Positions 35,148 to 43,173 of a DNA stretch of 47,228 nt are shown here, one piece after another. A model generated the notes under the pieces. It was not told the origin of the DNA, ran no database searches, and worked only from the letters and a program-made list of their open reading frames with translations. This stretch comes from an uncultured Collinsella sp. Its GTDB lineage: Bacteria; Actinomycetota; Coriobacteriia; Coriobacteriales; Coriobacteriaceae. The translations under genes were made by a program, and so were the position numbers. Location: contig UQHV01000019.1 of the NCBI GenBank assembly GCA_900540895.1, forward strand, positions 1-47,228, written 5' to 3'. Numbering within the stretch: the first letter of the stretch is position 1; every line of letters begins with the position of its first letter.

Positions 35148-35885
35148 CTATGCGCCGATGGCGCCGCCGCAGTATTCGCAGCGCCCGCTGGCATCGGGAA
35201 TGGTGGTGGCTCCGCAGAAGGGGCAGGTCACCGCGGTCTTGGGGGCCTTGGCGGCCACGACGCTGTCGCGCGTCTCCTGGCGCAGCTGCACCAGCGCATC
35301 GCGGACCTCGGTTGCCTGGCGCTTGGCCTCGCGGTATTCGATGGAGCCGCGCTGATCGATGGTGGAGTCGTTCACGCGCAGGTTGATCTCGGTAAAGTAC
35401 GGCGTGTTGACATGGATGGTCAGATTAAAGTCGTAATCCAGGTCGTAGCGCGGCGGGTTGTAGCTCTCGCGCTCGCCGTCCTTGGTCTCGCGATAGATCT
35501 CGGTGCGTTGCTCGTCGATATCCATATCGCAGCCGAGTACCTGCGAGAACTCGATGATGTCGGGATTGGCGTCGCGCCAGCGGCTCTGCGAAGTGATGAT
35601 CAGCAGGCCCGCGTCCTCATCAAGCATAATATTGGTGCGCCCGGCAGAAAGCGTGCGCGTGGGGTTGAACGAAGACAGGCGTTCGGCGTTGGCCTCGCGG
35701 TAGGCGAGTTGCTCACGGATATCGTCCGCGGTGCTGGAGCGATAGCCGTGAAAGTAGGGGGAGAGCTTGCCGGTGCACTCTTTGCACAGGTAGCCTTCAT
35801 TGATTTTTGTCTTACCTAGAAGTCCCAGCTCGGTACCGCAAATCGCGCACTCTTTCTTCTCGAACATCTTGTCAAAGAAGCCCAT
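35148..35885 (-). CDS. DUF4428 zinc-binding protein with C-terminal zinc ribbon
   Basis: This 245-aa protein has an N-terminal DUF4428-type four-Cys motif (CAICGTELGLLGKTKINEGYLCKECTGK is split here as CAICG and CKEC). A PH-like/beta middle domain (about 60-190; IMLDEDAGLLIITSQSRW, VLGCDMDIDEQRTEIY, LTIHVNTPYFTEINLRVN) follows, then a C-terminal ribbon CPFCG...CEYCGG. Start ATG 35885 has the SD GGGAGG. It is first in the minus-strand zinc-ribbon/SPFH/lipoprotein operon. It seems cytoplasmic. No enzyme motif; probably an adaptor. Confidence 0.82.
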   Translation of the reverse strand: MGFFDKMFEKKECAICGTELGLLGKTKINEGYLCKECTGKLSPYFHGYRSSTADDIREQLAYREANAERLSSFNPTRTLSAGRTNIMLDEDAGLLIITSQSRWRDANPDIIEFSQVLGCDMDIDEQRTEIYRETKDGERESYNPPRYDLDYDFNLTIHVNTPYFTEINLRVNDSTIDQRGSIEYREAKRQATEVRDALVQLRQETRDSVVAAKAPKTAVTCPFCGATTIPDASGRCEYCGGAIGA

Positions 35886-36030
35886 GGCTGCCTCCCATCA
35901 ACAGGTAGCGTGTGTCACTTTTGATGATGGGGGAGTGTGCGATTCTTCGCGATACCCAGACGGCTCAAGGAGTCTCCACAACTGGGACACATGGCCCATT
36001 TTTGACTATTCGCCGGGGACGTTCTTCGGC

Positions 36031-36059
36031 CACTCATTGGGGACGTACTTAAATGAGTG
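36031..36059. repeat. GGGGAC-loop hairpin repeat
   Basis: A perfect 8-bp stem CACTCATT/AATGAGTG has loop GGGGACGTACTTA (13 nt). Flanking sequence from about 35970 to 36120 carries TGGGACACATGGCCC-like and TGGGACACTCC strings that resemble other repeat debris (compare about 27430). The rest of this 359-bp gap has no gene I can support. Confidence 0.85.
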
Positions 36060-36244
36060 GCAGCTGGGACACTCCTGGCCGAGCTAGAGATCGCGCGCGT
36101 CCCTTCTGGTCCATGCGGCTCAAAATCGCGGCGTGATGTGGACGGCTGGGGTCGAATTGGCAGCATTTCGAGCCTGGCTTCGATATTGAGACTGGTTCTT
36201 TATTAAAATAGATTTCCAGACAATTGAGCGGCTGGGGGTTAACC

Positions 36245-37788
36245 ATGAGGGACATGGGAGACACAACCACATATTTGCGTCGAGGCATTCGGGAGATTAT
36301 ATGCCTGGCGCTGTTCTTCTTCACGTTTTTGGCGTGCGAGTATCTTTTTGATGTGCGCATGGCCGAGTTCGTGTCTCCGAACGAGGTCGTTATTTATGAG
36401 AGCCTTGTCATCGGCGCGAGCGTGATTGGCTTCTTTGTGCGTCCCATTCTGTACTATCGCCGTCCCCATGCCATTGAAGCAACGAGTGACGTTACGGGCG
36501 TTTTGCTGCCGGCGGCATTGCTGCTGTTGATTATGGCGGTTCAGGTTGAGGTGGTAATTGCCGGCGGTTTGGTGGCGTGCTGCGCGCTGGGCTACTGCGG
36601 ATCGACTGCCCATGCAAACTTTGCGCGGCGCTTTGCACGGACGCCCTGCTTGGCGCGTGCGGCTGCACTTTCCTACGCCATGGGCGTTCTGGTGCAGGTG
36701 CTCAACCACATGGTGATGCCTGCCGGCATTCCTCAGCAGGCTGTTCTGGTCGTCTGCGCGATCGCGCAGGTGGCGTTGCTCCACGGTGCCCGACGCGCCA
36801 AGCTGCGCGACGAGTCCAATCCCAACTTTGAACCCAGTGCTGCCGGGCTTTCGGTAGATGCTCTGGAATATGGCGCAAGTGGCATGACGATCCCGAGGCA
36901 AAGGCGGCATTCCGTCGCGCCGTAGTTCGCCTGACCGTGGCGACGGCGTATCTTTCCAGCGTATTCGCCGCTCTCAACGCGGGCTTCACGACTCTGCATG
37001 CTGTCGGAGCCGTCGATTTGGGCGATTGGCCGCGCCTGCTGCTTGTCGTGAGCTCGTTGGTCGCTGGCGCACTATTTGACCTGCACGGCCGCTCGTATAT
37101 GAATATCGGCATGACATGTGCCGCCATACTGTCCACGCTTTCGTTCTTTGTGCTCATCGTCGATGGTAATGGCGGCAACGAGCTTGCTGCCACGATCATC
37201 TTTTATCTGGGCTCGGGCTTTTTCGTGGTGTTCTTTACCACAAAATATGCCGCCGTCTCGCTCTATGCGCGCTGGTCATATTTTTGGCCGTGCATGGGTC
37301 GCGTCGTCAACAACGTGTGCTCGATGCTCGTGACGGCGCCGGCGGTGGCGATCATCTCGAGTCAAAACGTGCTGGCTGCGGTCGGTGCGGCGCTCGTGAT
37401 GTTTGTGGGCATTGCGATTACGCTGCTGGGGCAGTTGGGGCAACGAGCCGATGATGCCGTGATGCAGGATGGCCTGCCGCTTGCCACCGACGATCTTGGT
37501 GGGGATCTTGCGCCCACATGCTCCGACCCCGAGCCCGTGGAGGCAGCGGAGCTCACGTCCGATGAACGCCTCGATGCTTTCGTCGCCACCTTTGGGCTTA
37601 CAGAGCGCGAGCGCGATATTCTTGAGGTGTTGGTCGTTTCGGACCAGAGCGTTCAGGACATCGCCACAACGCTCTTCCTTTCGCGCTCCACGCTCTATCG
37701 CCACATTTCCTCAATCAACAAGAAGACCGATACCGCCTCGCGTGTGGCCCTTATCAACTTCTTCTGGTCCTGGACGCCCAAGGACTAG
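36245..37788 (+). pseudogene. LuxR-family regulator with ~12 membrane helices, frameshifted
   Basis: The first frame (ATG 36245, SD GGGGG) encodes about six helices (IICLALFFFTFLACEYLF; VLLPAALLLLIMAVQVEVV; AVLVVCAIAQVALLHG) and fails after VDALEYG. The second frame resumes at WRKWHDDPEAKAAFRR, has about six more helices (YLSSVFAALNAGFTTLHAV; ILSTLSFFVLIV; FYLGSGFFVVFFTTKY) and ends in a LuxR HTH (FGLTERERDILEVLVVSDQSVQDIA...). One A missing from an A-run at about 36867 explains the break; restoring it gives exactly 515 codons. This MFS-like-plus-HTH architecture is a hallmark of Coriobacteriia, where such genes often sit by their targets. Target unknown. Confidence 0.87.
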
Positions 37789-37804
37789 CTAATTTCCCAA
37801 TAAG

Positions 37805-37867
37805 TTGCGGTGGAATAGTCCCTAAATTAAAGTCACGCGGCTTTAAACAGGAACTATTTCACCGCAA
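37805..37867. repeat. Long imperfect hairpin between LuxR and P-ATPase genes
   Basis: Arms 37805-37822 and 37850-37867 match in 16 of 18 positions (TTGCGGTGgAATAGTcCC), with a nested TTAAAG/CTTTAA. It lies between convergent 3' ends and may work as a terminator or be another repeat family. Confidence 0.7.
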
Positions 37868-37883
37868 TTGCTGAGGGGATAGA

Positions 37884-37955
37884 TTGCGGCAGCGGCAGAG
37901 GCAGCGGCAGCGGCGTTGGCAGCTGTGGTAGTGGCAACGGCAGCTGGCAGGGTGT
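37884..37955. repeat. GGCAGC-rich low-complexity tract
   Basis: A degenerate array of GGCAGC/GGCAAC hexamers lies just after the P-ATPase stop. On the minus strand it would encode Pro-Leu repeats in a frame other than the ATPase's own. Confidence 0.6.
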
Positions 37956-37969
37956 TTTCCGTCTACTTG

Positions 37970-40738
37970 CTACAGCAGCTCGCCGTGGCGGGCAATGTAG
38001 CGGCGCTTTGCCAGCTGGGTGAGCGCGATATAGGCGGTAACGATGCCAATGAGCAGCCCAAAAAAGCTCGTGGGCAGCGGCATGAGGCCGAGCGCATCGG
38101 CGATGGGGCTTGCCGGCAGCCAGGTGACGAGCGCCAGGCCCAGCACGGTAAGAACGCACAATGCGGGCGCGGCGTGGTCGCGCGGGCTCGGCAGATGCGG
38201 GGAGCGCAACATGTGGACCACGAGTGTCTGCGACCACATGGACTCGACAAACCAGCCGCTCTGGAAGAGCGCAGCAAAGGTCGTCATACCCGCGACGTCG
38301 CCCGCGGCGGCAAGCTCGGACCAGCTTGCGTCCACGGCGGCGGGGCACACGACAAAGAAGAGCGCGGCGAAGGTCACGATGTCAAACAGCGAGCTCACGG
38401 GGCCCAGCTCGAGCATAAAGCCCTTGATGGACGCGGCGTCCCAGGCACGCGGGCGGGCAGTCCAGGCGTCATCGACGGTGTCCCACGGCAGTGCGATGCA
38501 CACGATCTCGTAGACCAGCGACAGCAGAACCAGCTGCAGGGCGCTCATGGGCAAAAACGGCAAGAACAGGCTCGCGACGGTCACGGACAGCACATTGCCA
38601 AAGTTGGAGCTCACCGTGGTCTTGAGGTACTTGAGCAGGTTGCCGTAAGTGCGGCGGCCTTCGATGATGCCGCGCTCGAGCACACCCAGGTCCTTCTGAA
38701 GCAAGATGATATCGGCGGATTCCTTGGCAATATCGACGGCCGAATCGACCGAGATGCCGCAATCGCTCGCACGCATGGCGGCGGCGTCGTTAATGCCGTC
38801 GCCCATAAAGCCCACGGTGTGGCCGAGCATCTCGCGCATGACACGTACCAGGCGCGCCTTCTGCAGCGGCGAGAGCTTGGCGAAGAGGTGGGTTTTCTCG
38901 GCGCGCTCGGCAAGTTCGGCGTCATCGAGCGCATCGATCTCGGAGCCGAGCAAGACGTTGCTCGCATCGATACCGATCTGCTCGCAGACGGTGGCGGCGA
39001 CGCGGTCGTTGTCGCCGGTTAGGACCTTGACCGCCACGCCCTTGGCCTCGAGGGTGGCGACGGCGCCCGCGGCACTTGCTTTGGGCGGATCGAGGAAGGC
39101 CAAAAAGCCCATCAGCACCATGTCGCACTCGTCGGCGATGCCAAACTCGCCCACGCAGCGCGGATTGGTCTTCTGCGCCACGGCAATTACGCGTAGGCCC
39201 TCGGCGTTAAGTCCGGCGATCTGCTTGCGAATCTGGGCGAGCTTCTCGTCGGTGAGCGGCTGAGCGATGCCATCGATCTCGACAAAGGAGCAGATCTCGA
39301 GCATTTCCTCGGCAGCGCCCTTGGTGACCATCTGGGTTTTGCCTTGGGCGTCGGCGACAACTACGCTCAGGCGACGGCGCGAGAAATCGAAGGGAACCTC
39401 GTCGACCTTGGTGTAGCGGTCGCGCAGGCTCTGGCCCAGCATGGAATCGGGTGCGACGGTCGAGGGCGTCACATCGGCACGGTCGATTACGGCCAGGTCG
39501 ATAAGATTTTTGAGGCCGGTCTGGAAGAAGCTGTTCAAAAACGCATGGCGCAGCACGCGCGCGTCCTCGTTGCCGTCGGTGCTGAGATAGCGCTCGAGCA
39601 CGATGCGGTCTTCGGTGAGGGTGCCGGTCTTGTCGCAGCACAGGACGTCCATCGCTCCGAGGTTTTGAATCGCCGGCAGCTCCTTGACGATAACCTGGCG
39701 ACGGGCGAGGTCCTTGGCGCCCTGCGACAGGCTCGTGGTCACGATGACGGGAAGCATCTGCGGCGTGATGCCCACGGCCACGCTCGTGGCGAACAGCAGC
39801 GCGTCGATGACGTTGCCCTTGGTGGCGGCGTTGATGGCAAAGACGGCCGGCGCCATAACGAGCATCAGGCGCACCAGCAGCATGGAGACGCTCGAGACGC
39901 CGCGGTCAAACGCGCTCTTTTCGCCGCGCCCGTTGAGCATCTTGGCGATGCCGCCCAGGTAGGTGTCCGAGCCGGTGGCAACGACAAGCGCCATGGCGGC
40001 GCCGTTTTGCACGGAGGTGCCGGTAAAGACGATGTTCTTGCAGGCAGAGAGTGGCAGTGCGGAGCCGTCGGCGCCCTCGACGACGGTGACGGCGGTGGTC
40101 TTCTCGACGGCCTCACTCTCGCCGGTGAGTGCGGACTCGATCACAAACAGGTCGCGCGCGGTGATGATGCGGGCATCTGCCGGCACCATATCGCCGGCAG
40201 AGAGACGGATTACATCGCCGGGGACGAGCTCGTCGAAGGGGATCTCGATGCGCTCGCCGTCGCGCAGGGCGGTGCAAGTGTTGGAGACCAGGTCCTTGAG
40301 GGCCTCGGCCGCATTGCCGCTGCGGGCTTCCTGGATAAACTTCATGCCGCCCGATACCAGCAGCATGGTGCCGATGACGATGACCGTGGAGGGGTCGCGC
40401 TGCGGCTCGGGCACGGCGAGCACGTCGATGTAGAGCGAGACCAGTGCGAGCGCGGCGAGGATGCCGGCGAAGGGATCGATGAACGCGTCGGCGATGCGGC
40501 GGGCGAGCGTTTTGGTCGTTGCCTCGATGGTGTTGGGGCCGGAGGCGTCCAGGCGCTCGGCTGCCTGCTCGGCGGTGAGGCCGTTTGCCGTGGCGTCAAG
40601 CAGTACGAGAGCGTCATCGGCACTATGGGTGGTGGCGAATATGGTGTTCTTGGACAGGCCGGTATGAGCGGCAGGGCGCGCCGTGCGGCGGCGCTTGGAG
40701 ATGGCTTCGAGTACCGTGGCGGTTTTGAGCATCAGCAT
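37970..40738 (-). CDS. mgtA: MgtA-type magnesium-translocating P-type ATPase
   Basis: This 922-aa protein starts at ATG 40738 behind AAGGAGG. It is a P3B-type ATPase: TGES (about 205-208), phosphorylated Asp in DKTGTLT (about 369), hinge GDGIND (about 646-651), and the helix-4 stretch ITPQMLPVIVTTSLS that forms the ion path. SSNFGNVLSVTVASLFLPFLPM followed by IALPWDTVDD is the family's C-terminal signature. It imports Mg2+ across the cytoplasmic membrane using ATP. Length is normal. An N-terminal basic stretch precedes the actuator. Possible regulation is by a leader ORF and palindromic promoter upstream. The 3' end leads into low-complexity DNA. Confidence 0.93.
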   Translation of the reverse strand: MLMLKTATVLEAISKRRRTARPAAHTGLSKNTIFATTHSADDALVLLDATANGLTAEQAAERLDASGPNTIEATTKTLARRIADAFIDPFAGILAALALVSLYIDVLAVPEPQRDPSTVIVIGTMLLVSGGMKFIQEARSGNAAEALKDLVSNTCTALRDGERIEIPFDELVPGDVIRLSAGDMVPADARIITARDLFVIESALTGESEAVEKTTAVTVVEGADGSALPLSACKNIVFTGTSVQNGAAMALVVATGSDTYLGGIAKMLNGRGEKSAFDRGVSSVSMLLVRLMLVMAPAVFAINAATKGNVIDALLFATSVAVGITPQMLPVIVTTSLSQGAKDLARRQVIVKELPAIQNLGAMDVLCCDKTGTLTEDRIVLERYLSTDGNEDARVLRHAFLNSFFQTGLKNLIDLAVIDRADVTPSTVAPDSMLGQSLRDRYTKVDEVPFDFSRRRLSVVVADAQGKTQMVTKGAAEEMLEICSFVEIDGIAQPLTDEKLAQIRKQIAGLNAEGLRVIAVAQKTNPRCVGEFGIADECDMVLMGFLAFLDPPKASAAGAVATLEAKGVAVKVLTGDNDRVAATVCEQIGIDASNVLLGSEIDALDDAELAERAEKTHLFAKLSPLQKARLVRVMREMLGHTVGFMGDGINDAAAMRASDCGISVDSAVDIAKESADIILLQKDLGVLERGIIEGRRTYGNLLKYLKTTVSSNFGNVLSVTVASLFLPFLPMSALQLVLLSLVYEIVCIALPWDTVDDAWTARPRAWDAASIKGFMLELGPVSSLFDIVTFAALFFVVCPAAVDASWSELAAAGDVAGMTTFAALFQSGWFVESMWSQTLVVHMLRSPHLPSPRDHAAPALCVLTVLGLALVTWLPASPIADALGLMPLPTSFFGLLIGIVTAYIALTQLAKRRYIARHGELL

Positions 40739-40821
40739 AAGGTCCTCCTTGTTGAAGGGAGTTAGCGTACGTGTCGTATTGAGTTGCAAAAAACCTAGAT
40801 GTCGCTCACGTCATGCTCACG

Positions 40822-40858
40822 AACCACCACAAAGGGGACAGGCACCTTTGTGGTGGTT
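40822..40858. repeat. AACCACCAC-stem hairpin with GGGGACAGGCACC region
   Basis: A perfect 14-bp stem (40822-40835 with 40845-40858), followed on the plus strand by TTTT. The reverse complement equals the hairpin at 27320-27366 in 35 of 37 core positions. It lies inside the probable 5' leader of the P-ATPase gene, so it could also affect that RNA. Confidence 0.88.
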
Positions 40859-40879
40859 TTGACAATCGGTTGGTGGCGC

Positions 40880-40951
40880 TTATGCGAATACGGAGTCCTC
40901 GCGGCGTGCCGAGGGCGACATGCAGGTTTTTCGACTATGACTGCCTTCCAT
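40880..40951 (-). CDS. Possible 23-codon leader ORF upstream of mgtA
   Basis: On the minus strand, AAGGAGG at 40964-40958 is followed 6 nt later by ATG at 40951 and a 23-codon ORF ending TAA at 40880. The peptide begins MEGSHSRKTCMSPSARRED, rich in Ser and Arg. It sits about 140 bp before the P-ATPase start and just below a nested hairpin and a good promoter. Leader peptides (mgtL, mgtP) control mgtA in enterobacteria; this one has a single Pro, so any mechanism would differ. Confidence 0.4.
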   Translation of the reverse strand: MEGSHSRKTCMSPSARREDSVFA

Positions 40952-40968
40952 GGCACACCTCCTTATGG

Positions 40969-41017
40969 ACGGGCGCGGCGCGCTTTGGGTATCTCGTACC
41001 CGTTTCAATCCGCCCGT
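40969..41017 (-). promoter_or_regulatory. Nested hairpin just before the leader ORF
   Basis: ACGGGCG (40969-40975) pairs with CGCCCGT (41011-41017), enclosing GGGTA/TACCC (40987-40991 with 40997-41001). On the minus strand its base lies 4 nt from the leader ORF's SD. It could equally be plus-strand structure ahead of pyrE. Confidence 0.4.
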
Positions 41018-41051
41018 ATTCTTGATGAGGGGGTTTGACATGTCAACCCCC
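41018..41051 (-). promoter_or_regulatory. Probable promoter overlapping a GGGGGTTGACATGTCAA palindrome
   Basis: On the minus strand TTGACA (41046-41041) is a perfect -35 and AAGAAT (41023-41018) a fair -10, 17 bp apart, aimed at the leader ORF and mgtA. The -35 lies inside a near-perfect palindrome at 41029-41051 (GGGGGTTTGACA / TGTCAACCCCC), a good candidate operator. Confidence 0.5.
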
Positions 41052-41177
41052 ATTGTTCGGAAAACCGTTGCCCCTGACAAAGCCTTTACAGAATGCCGTG
41101 GCCCCAAAGCGCGCCCGCATCTACGCTTCGCCTGCGCTAAACTGGAAGGCACGTACGCGATTACGAGAGGAGCCCGC

Positions 41178-41861
41178 ATGGAGGCTTACAAGCAAGAGTT
41201 CATCAAGTTCATGGTCGAGTCCGACGTCCTTAAGTTCGGCAGCTTTACGCTCAAGAGCGGCCGTCAGTCCCCGTTCTTTATGAACGCCGGCGCTTACGTG
41301 ACGGGCTACCAGCTCAAGAAGCTGGGCGAGTATTACGCCCAGGCCATCCACGATAACTTTGGTGACGACTTTGACGTGCTGTTTGGGCCGGCCTACAAGG
41401 GTATTCCGCTGGCCGTCGTGACCGCAATTGCCTACCACGAGCTGTACGGCAAGGAGGTCAAGTACTGCTGCGACCGCAAGGAGGCCAAGGACCACGGTGC
41501 CGATAAGGGCAACCTGTTGGGTTATGAGCCCAAGGACGGCGACCGCGTGGTCATGGTCGAGGACGTCACCACCAGCGGCAAGTCCATCGACGAGACCTAT
41601 CCCAAGGTCAAGGCTGCTGCCGATGTCGAGATCAAGGGCCTCATCGTGTCTCTCAACCGCATGGAGGTCGGTAAGGGTGGCGTGACCACCGCTCAGAAGG
41701 AGATCGAGGCCAAGTACGGTTTCCCCGTCGCGAGCATCGTCTCCATGGCCGAGGTCGTCGAGACCCTCTACAACCACGAGATCGACGGCAAGGTTGTCAT
41801 CGATGACGAGCTCAAGACCGCCATCGATGCCTACTACAATCAATATGGTGCCCAGGAATAG
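41178..41861 (+). CDS. pyrE: Orotate phosphoribosyltransferase
   Basis: This 227-aa protein has the PRPP-binding motif VVMVEDVTTSGKSIDE (about 115-130), the substrate part FTLKSGRQSPFFMNAGAY, and LFGPAYKGIPLAVVTA. It converts orotate and PRPP to OMP in pyrimidine synthesis. The ATG at 41178 follows GAGAGGAG; the longer upstream open frame carries none of the family sequence. It appears monocistronic, with a terminator after it. No other pyr genes are nearby. The upstream 130 bp have no clear pyr attenuator. Confidence 0.95.
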   Translation: MEAYKQEFIKFMVESDVLKFGSFTLKSGRQSPFFMNAGAYVTGYQLKKLGEYYAQAIHDNFGDDFDVLFGPAYKGIPLAVVTAIAYHELYGKEVKYCCDRKEAKDHGADKGNLLGYEPKDGDRVVMVEDVTTSGKSIDETYPKVKAAADVEIKGLIVSLNRMEVGKGGVTTAQKEIEAKYGFPVASIVSMAEVVETLYNHEIDGKVVIDDELKTAIDAYYNQYGAQE

Positions 41862-41896
41862 TTGCGCGGGTATCAGGGCAACAACCTGATATTTGA

Positions 41897-41937
41897 AGAG
41901 GGCGGCATGACCAGAAGGTCCATGCCGTCCTCTTTCT
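41897..41937 (+). terminator. Terminator of pyrE, with a hairpin arm repeated at the window end
   Basis: A 13-bp stem with one G-U pair (41897-41909 with 41121-41133 offset, i.e. 41921-41933) extended by ACC/GGT around an AGAA loop, then TTTCT. Its positions 41901-41920 are identical to 47206-47225. Confidence 0.82.
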
Positions 41938-41978
41938 AAAACCTGCCAAAAAGGGACAGGTTTATTTTGGTAGGTTTT
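41938..41978. repeat. AGGGACAGGTTTA-loop hairpin repeat
   Basis: Arms AAAACCTGCCAAAA (41938-41951) and TTTTGGTAGGTTTT (41965-41978) have one mismatch and a loop of exactly 13 nt, AGGGACAGGTTTA. It shares 24 identical bases (41946-41969) with 43174-43197. Confidence 0.88.
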
Positions 41979-42007
41979 ATCTGGGCAAACGCAGACCATC
42001 GACCAAC

Positions 42008-42055
42008 ATCGATTCTAATAACGAGTTTATGGCGAAAATAGTTATTAGAATCGAT
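42008..42055. repeat. Perfect 15-bp inverted repeat
   Basis: ATCGATTCTAATAAC (42008-42022) and its complement (42041-42055) flank 18 nt. AT-rich, in a gene-free gap; could be an operator or remnant element. Confidence 0.75.
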
Positions 42056-42151
42056 TTGAACAATCTAATGACGAGAAGTCGTGATTACGTTGGTGCAAGG
42101 TGGTCAGGTGGCCCCTCGGGGGCGGCGGAAAACGGATCATTCATGTCAAGT

Positions 42152-42178
42152 AGTCGTTGGGGACGTTCTTAAACGACT
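42152..42178. repeat. GGGGAC-loop hairpin repeat
   Basis: Stem AGTCGTT/AACGACT with loop GGGGACGTTCTTA. Bases 42157-42186 are identical to 8941-8970, yet the stem here is fully paired while that copy has a mismatch. The remaining part of the 431-bp gap has no gene I can support. Confidence 0.87.
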
Positions 42179-42292
42179 AGTCATCGCACCAAGAACAAGC
42201 GTGGATAATCTCCCGTTTTTGGCCTGTGCGCGGGCTCAAAGTGGGAGATTTCCACCCTCGTTAGATAGACGTCCGAAAATCCTCGCTCGTTG

Positions 42293-43147
42293 CTACTTAA
42301 GCCCTGGCAGGCGGGTGTAGGGGAACGAGCGCTCTAGGAACTCGGAGCAGCGGGCGTAGTCTTTGGCGAAGTAGCTGCTGTAGAGCGAATCGAGCACATA
42401 TTGCACGGCGATATGGCTGGCAAACTGCGTGATGCGGTGCGTCATGCTCTCGTGATCACTCACCGTAAGGTAGGCGGCAAAGCCGGGATGCAAGCGTGCG
42501 CAGTATGGCGTGCCAATGACGGTGACCGGAACATGCCGACCGCTGAGAACCGGCAGAATTTCCTTAAGGTTGAGCGCAAGGCCGCTGTAGGAGATGACGA
42601 TCGCTGCATGACTGGGGCTCGAGGCGAGTGCCGTCCGCATCTGGGCCTCGATGTTGCTGTAGCACGTCGCGCTTTTGCCGGCTGAGAGCAGGCGGTCGCG
42701 GAACATTCCCGCTGGATAGAGGTTGTGCGAACCCGTGTAGATGTCCACGGTATCGGCGCGCATGATGAGCTTGGCGGCGTGGTCGAGCTGCGCGGGATCG
42801 AGCAGCTCCTGCGTCTCGGCCAGCGTGGTCTGGTAGAGCCCTTCCATGCGCTCCATGACCTGCGCGGGTGTGGAGGTGGCGTCGAAGGGAAAGTTGATGT
42901 CCACGTCGCGCCGGTTGCCCGCCTCGGTTGCCAGGCGGATGAGCTCGACCTTGAGGTCCTTAAAGCCCTCGAGGCCGAGCTTTTTGCAGAAGCGGTGCAC
43001 GCTCGCGACCGAAACGTTGGCGCGCGCGGCGAATTCCTTAATAGATAGCCCGCGGATGTCCTCGCCCATGGCAAGGGCCGAGATGCCGAGCTGCTGCTCG
43101 GTAGGGGTAAGGCCCTGTGCCTCGGAAATCTTGCGTTTGATATCCAT
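42293..43147 (-). CDS. MurR/RpiR family transcriptional regulator
   Basis: This 284-aa protein has an N-terminal HTH_6 domain (about 1-75; LTPTEQQLGISALAMGEDIRGLSIKEFAARANVSVASVHRFCKKLGL) and a C-terminal SIS domain (about 110-250; ADTVDIYTGSHNLYPAGMFRDRL, SPSHAAIVISYSGLALNLKEILPVL) for a phosphosugar effector. The ATG at 43147 has GGGAG just upstream; ten extra codons upstream are unlikely. It is divergent from a 6-phospho-beta-glucosidase gene, a common pairing, so it probably controls that operon in response to a phosphorylated sugar. Confidence 0.92.
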   Translation of the reverse strand: MDIKRKISEAQGLTPTEQQLGISALAMGEDIRGLSIKEFAARANVSVASVHRFCKKLGLEGFKDLKVELIRLATEAGNRRDVDINFPFDATSTPAQVMERMEGLYQTTLAETQELLDPAQLDHAAKLIMRADTVDIYTGSHNLYPAGMFRDRLLSAGKSATCYSNIEAQMRTALASSPSHAAIVISYSGLALNLKEILPVLSGRHVPVTVIGTPYCARLHPGFAAYLTVSDHESMTHRITQFASHIAVQYVLDSLYSSYFAKDYARCSEFLERSFPYTRLPGLK

Positions 43148-43173
43148 TCGAACTCCCGTGTTCGCTAAACCGA

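Noticed and set aside
36840..36880. Programmed -1 frameshift in the LuxR gene
   Set aside because: No slippery heptamer or downstream pseudoknot visible; a lost A explains the break better.
39344..40765. Long plus-strand frame opposite mgtA
   Set aside because: Antisense shadow of an unmistakable P-type ATPase.
40950..41177. Extended N-terminus for pyrE
   Set aside because: Sequence is not PyrE-like, and a good SD sits before ATG 41178.
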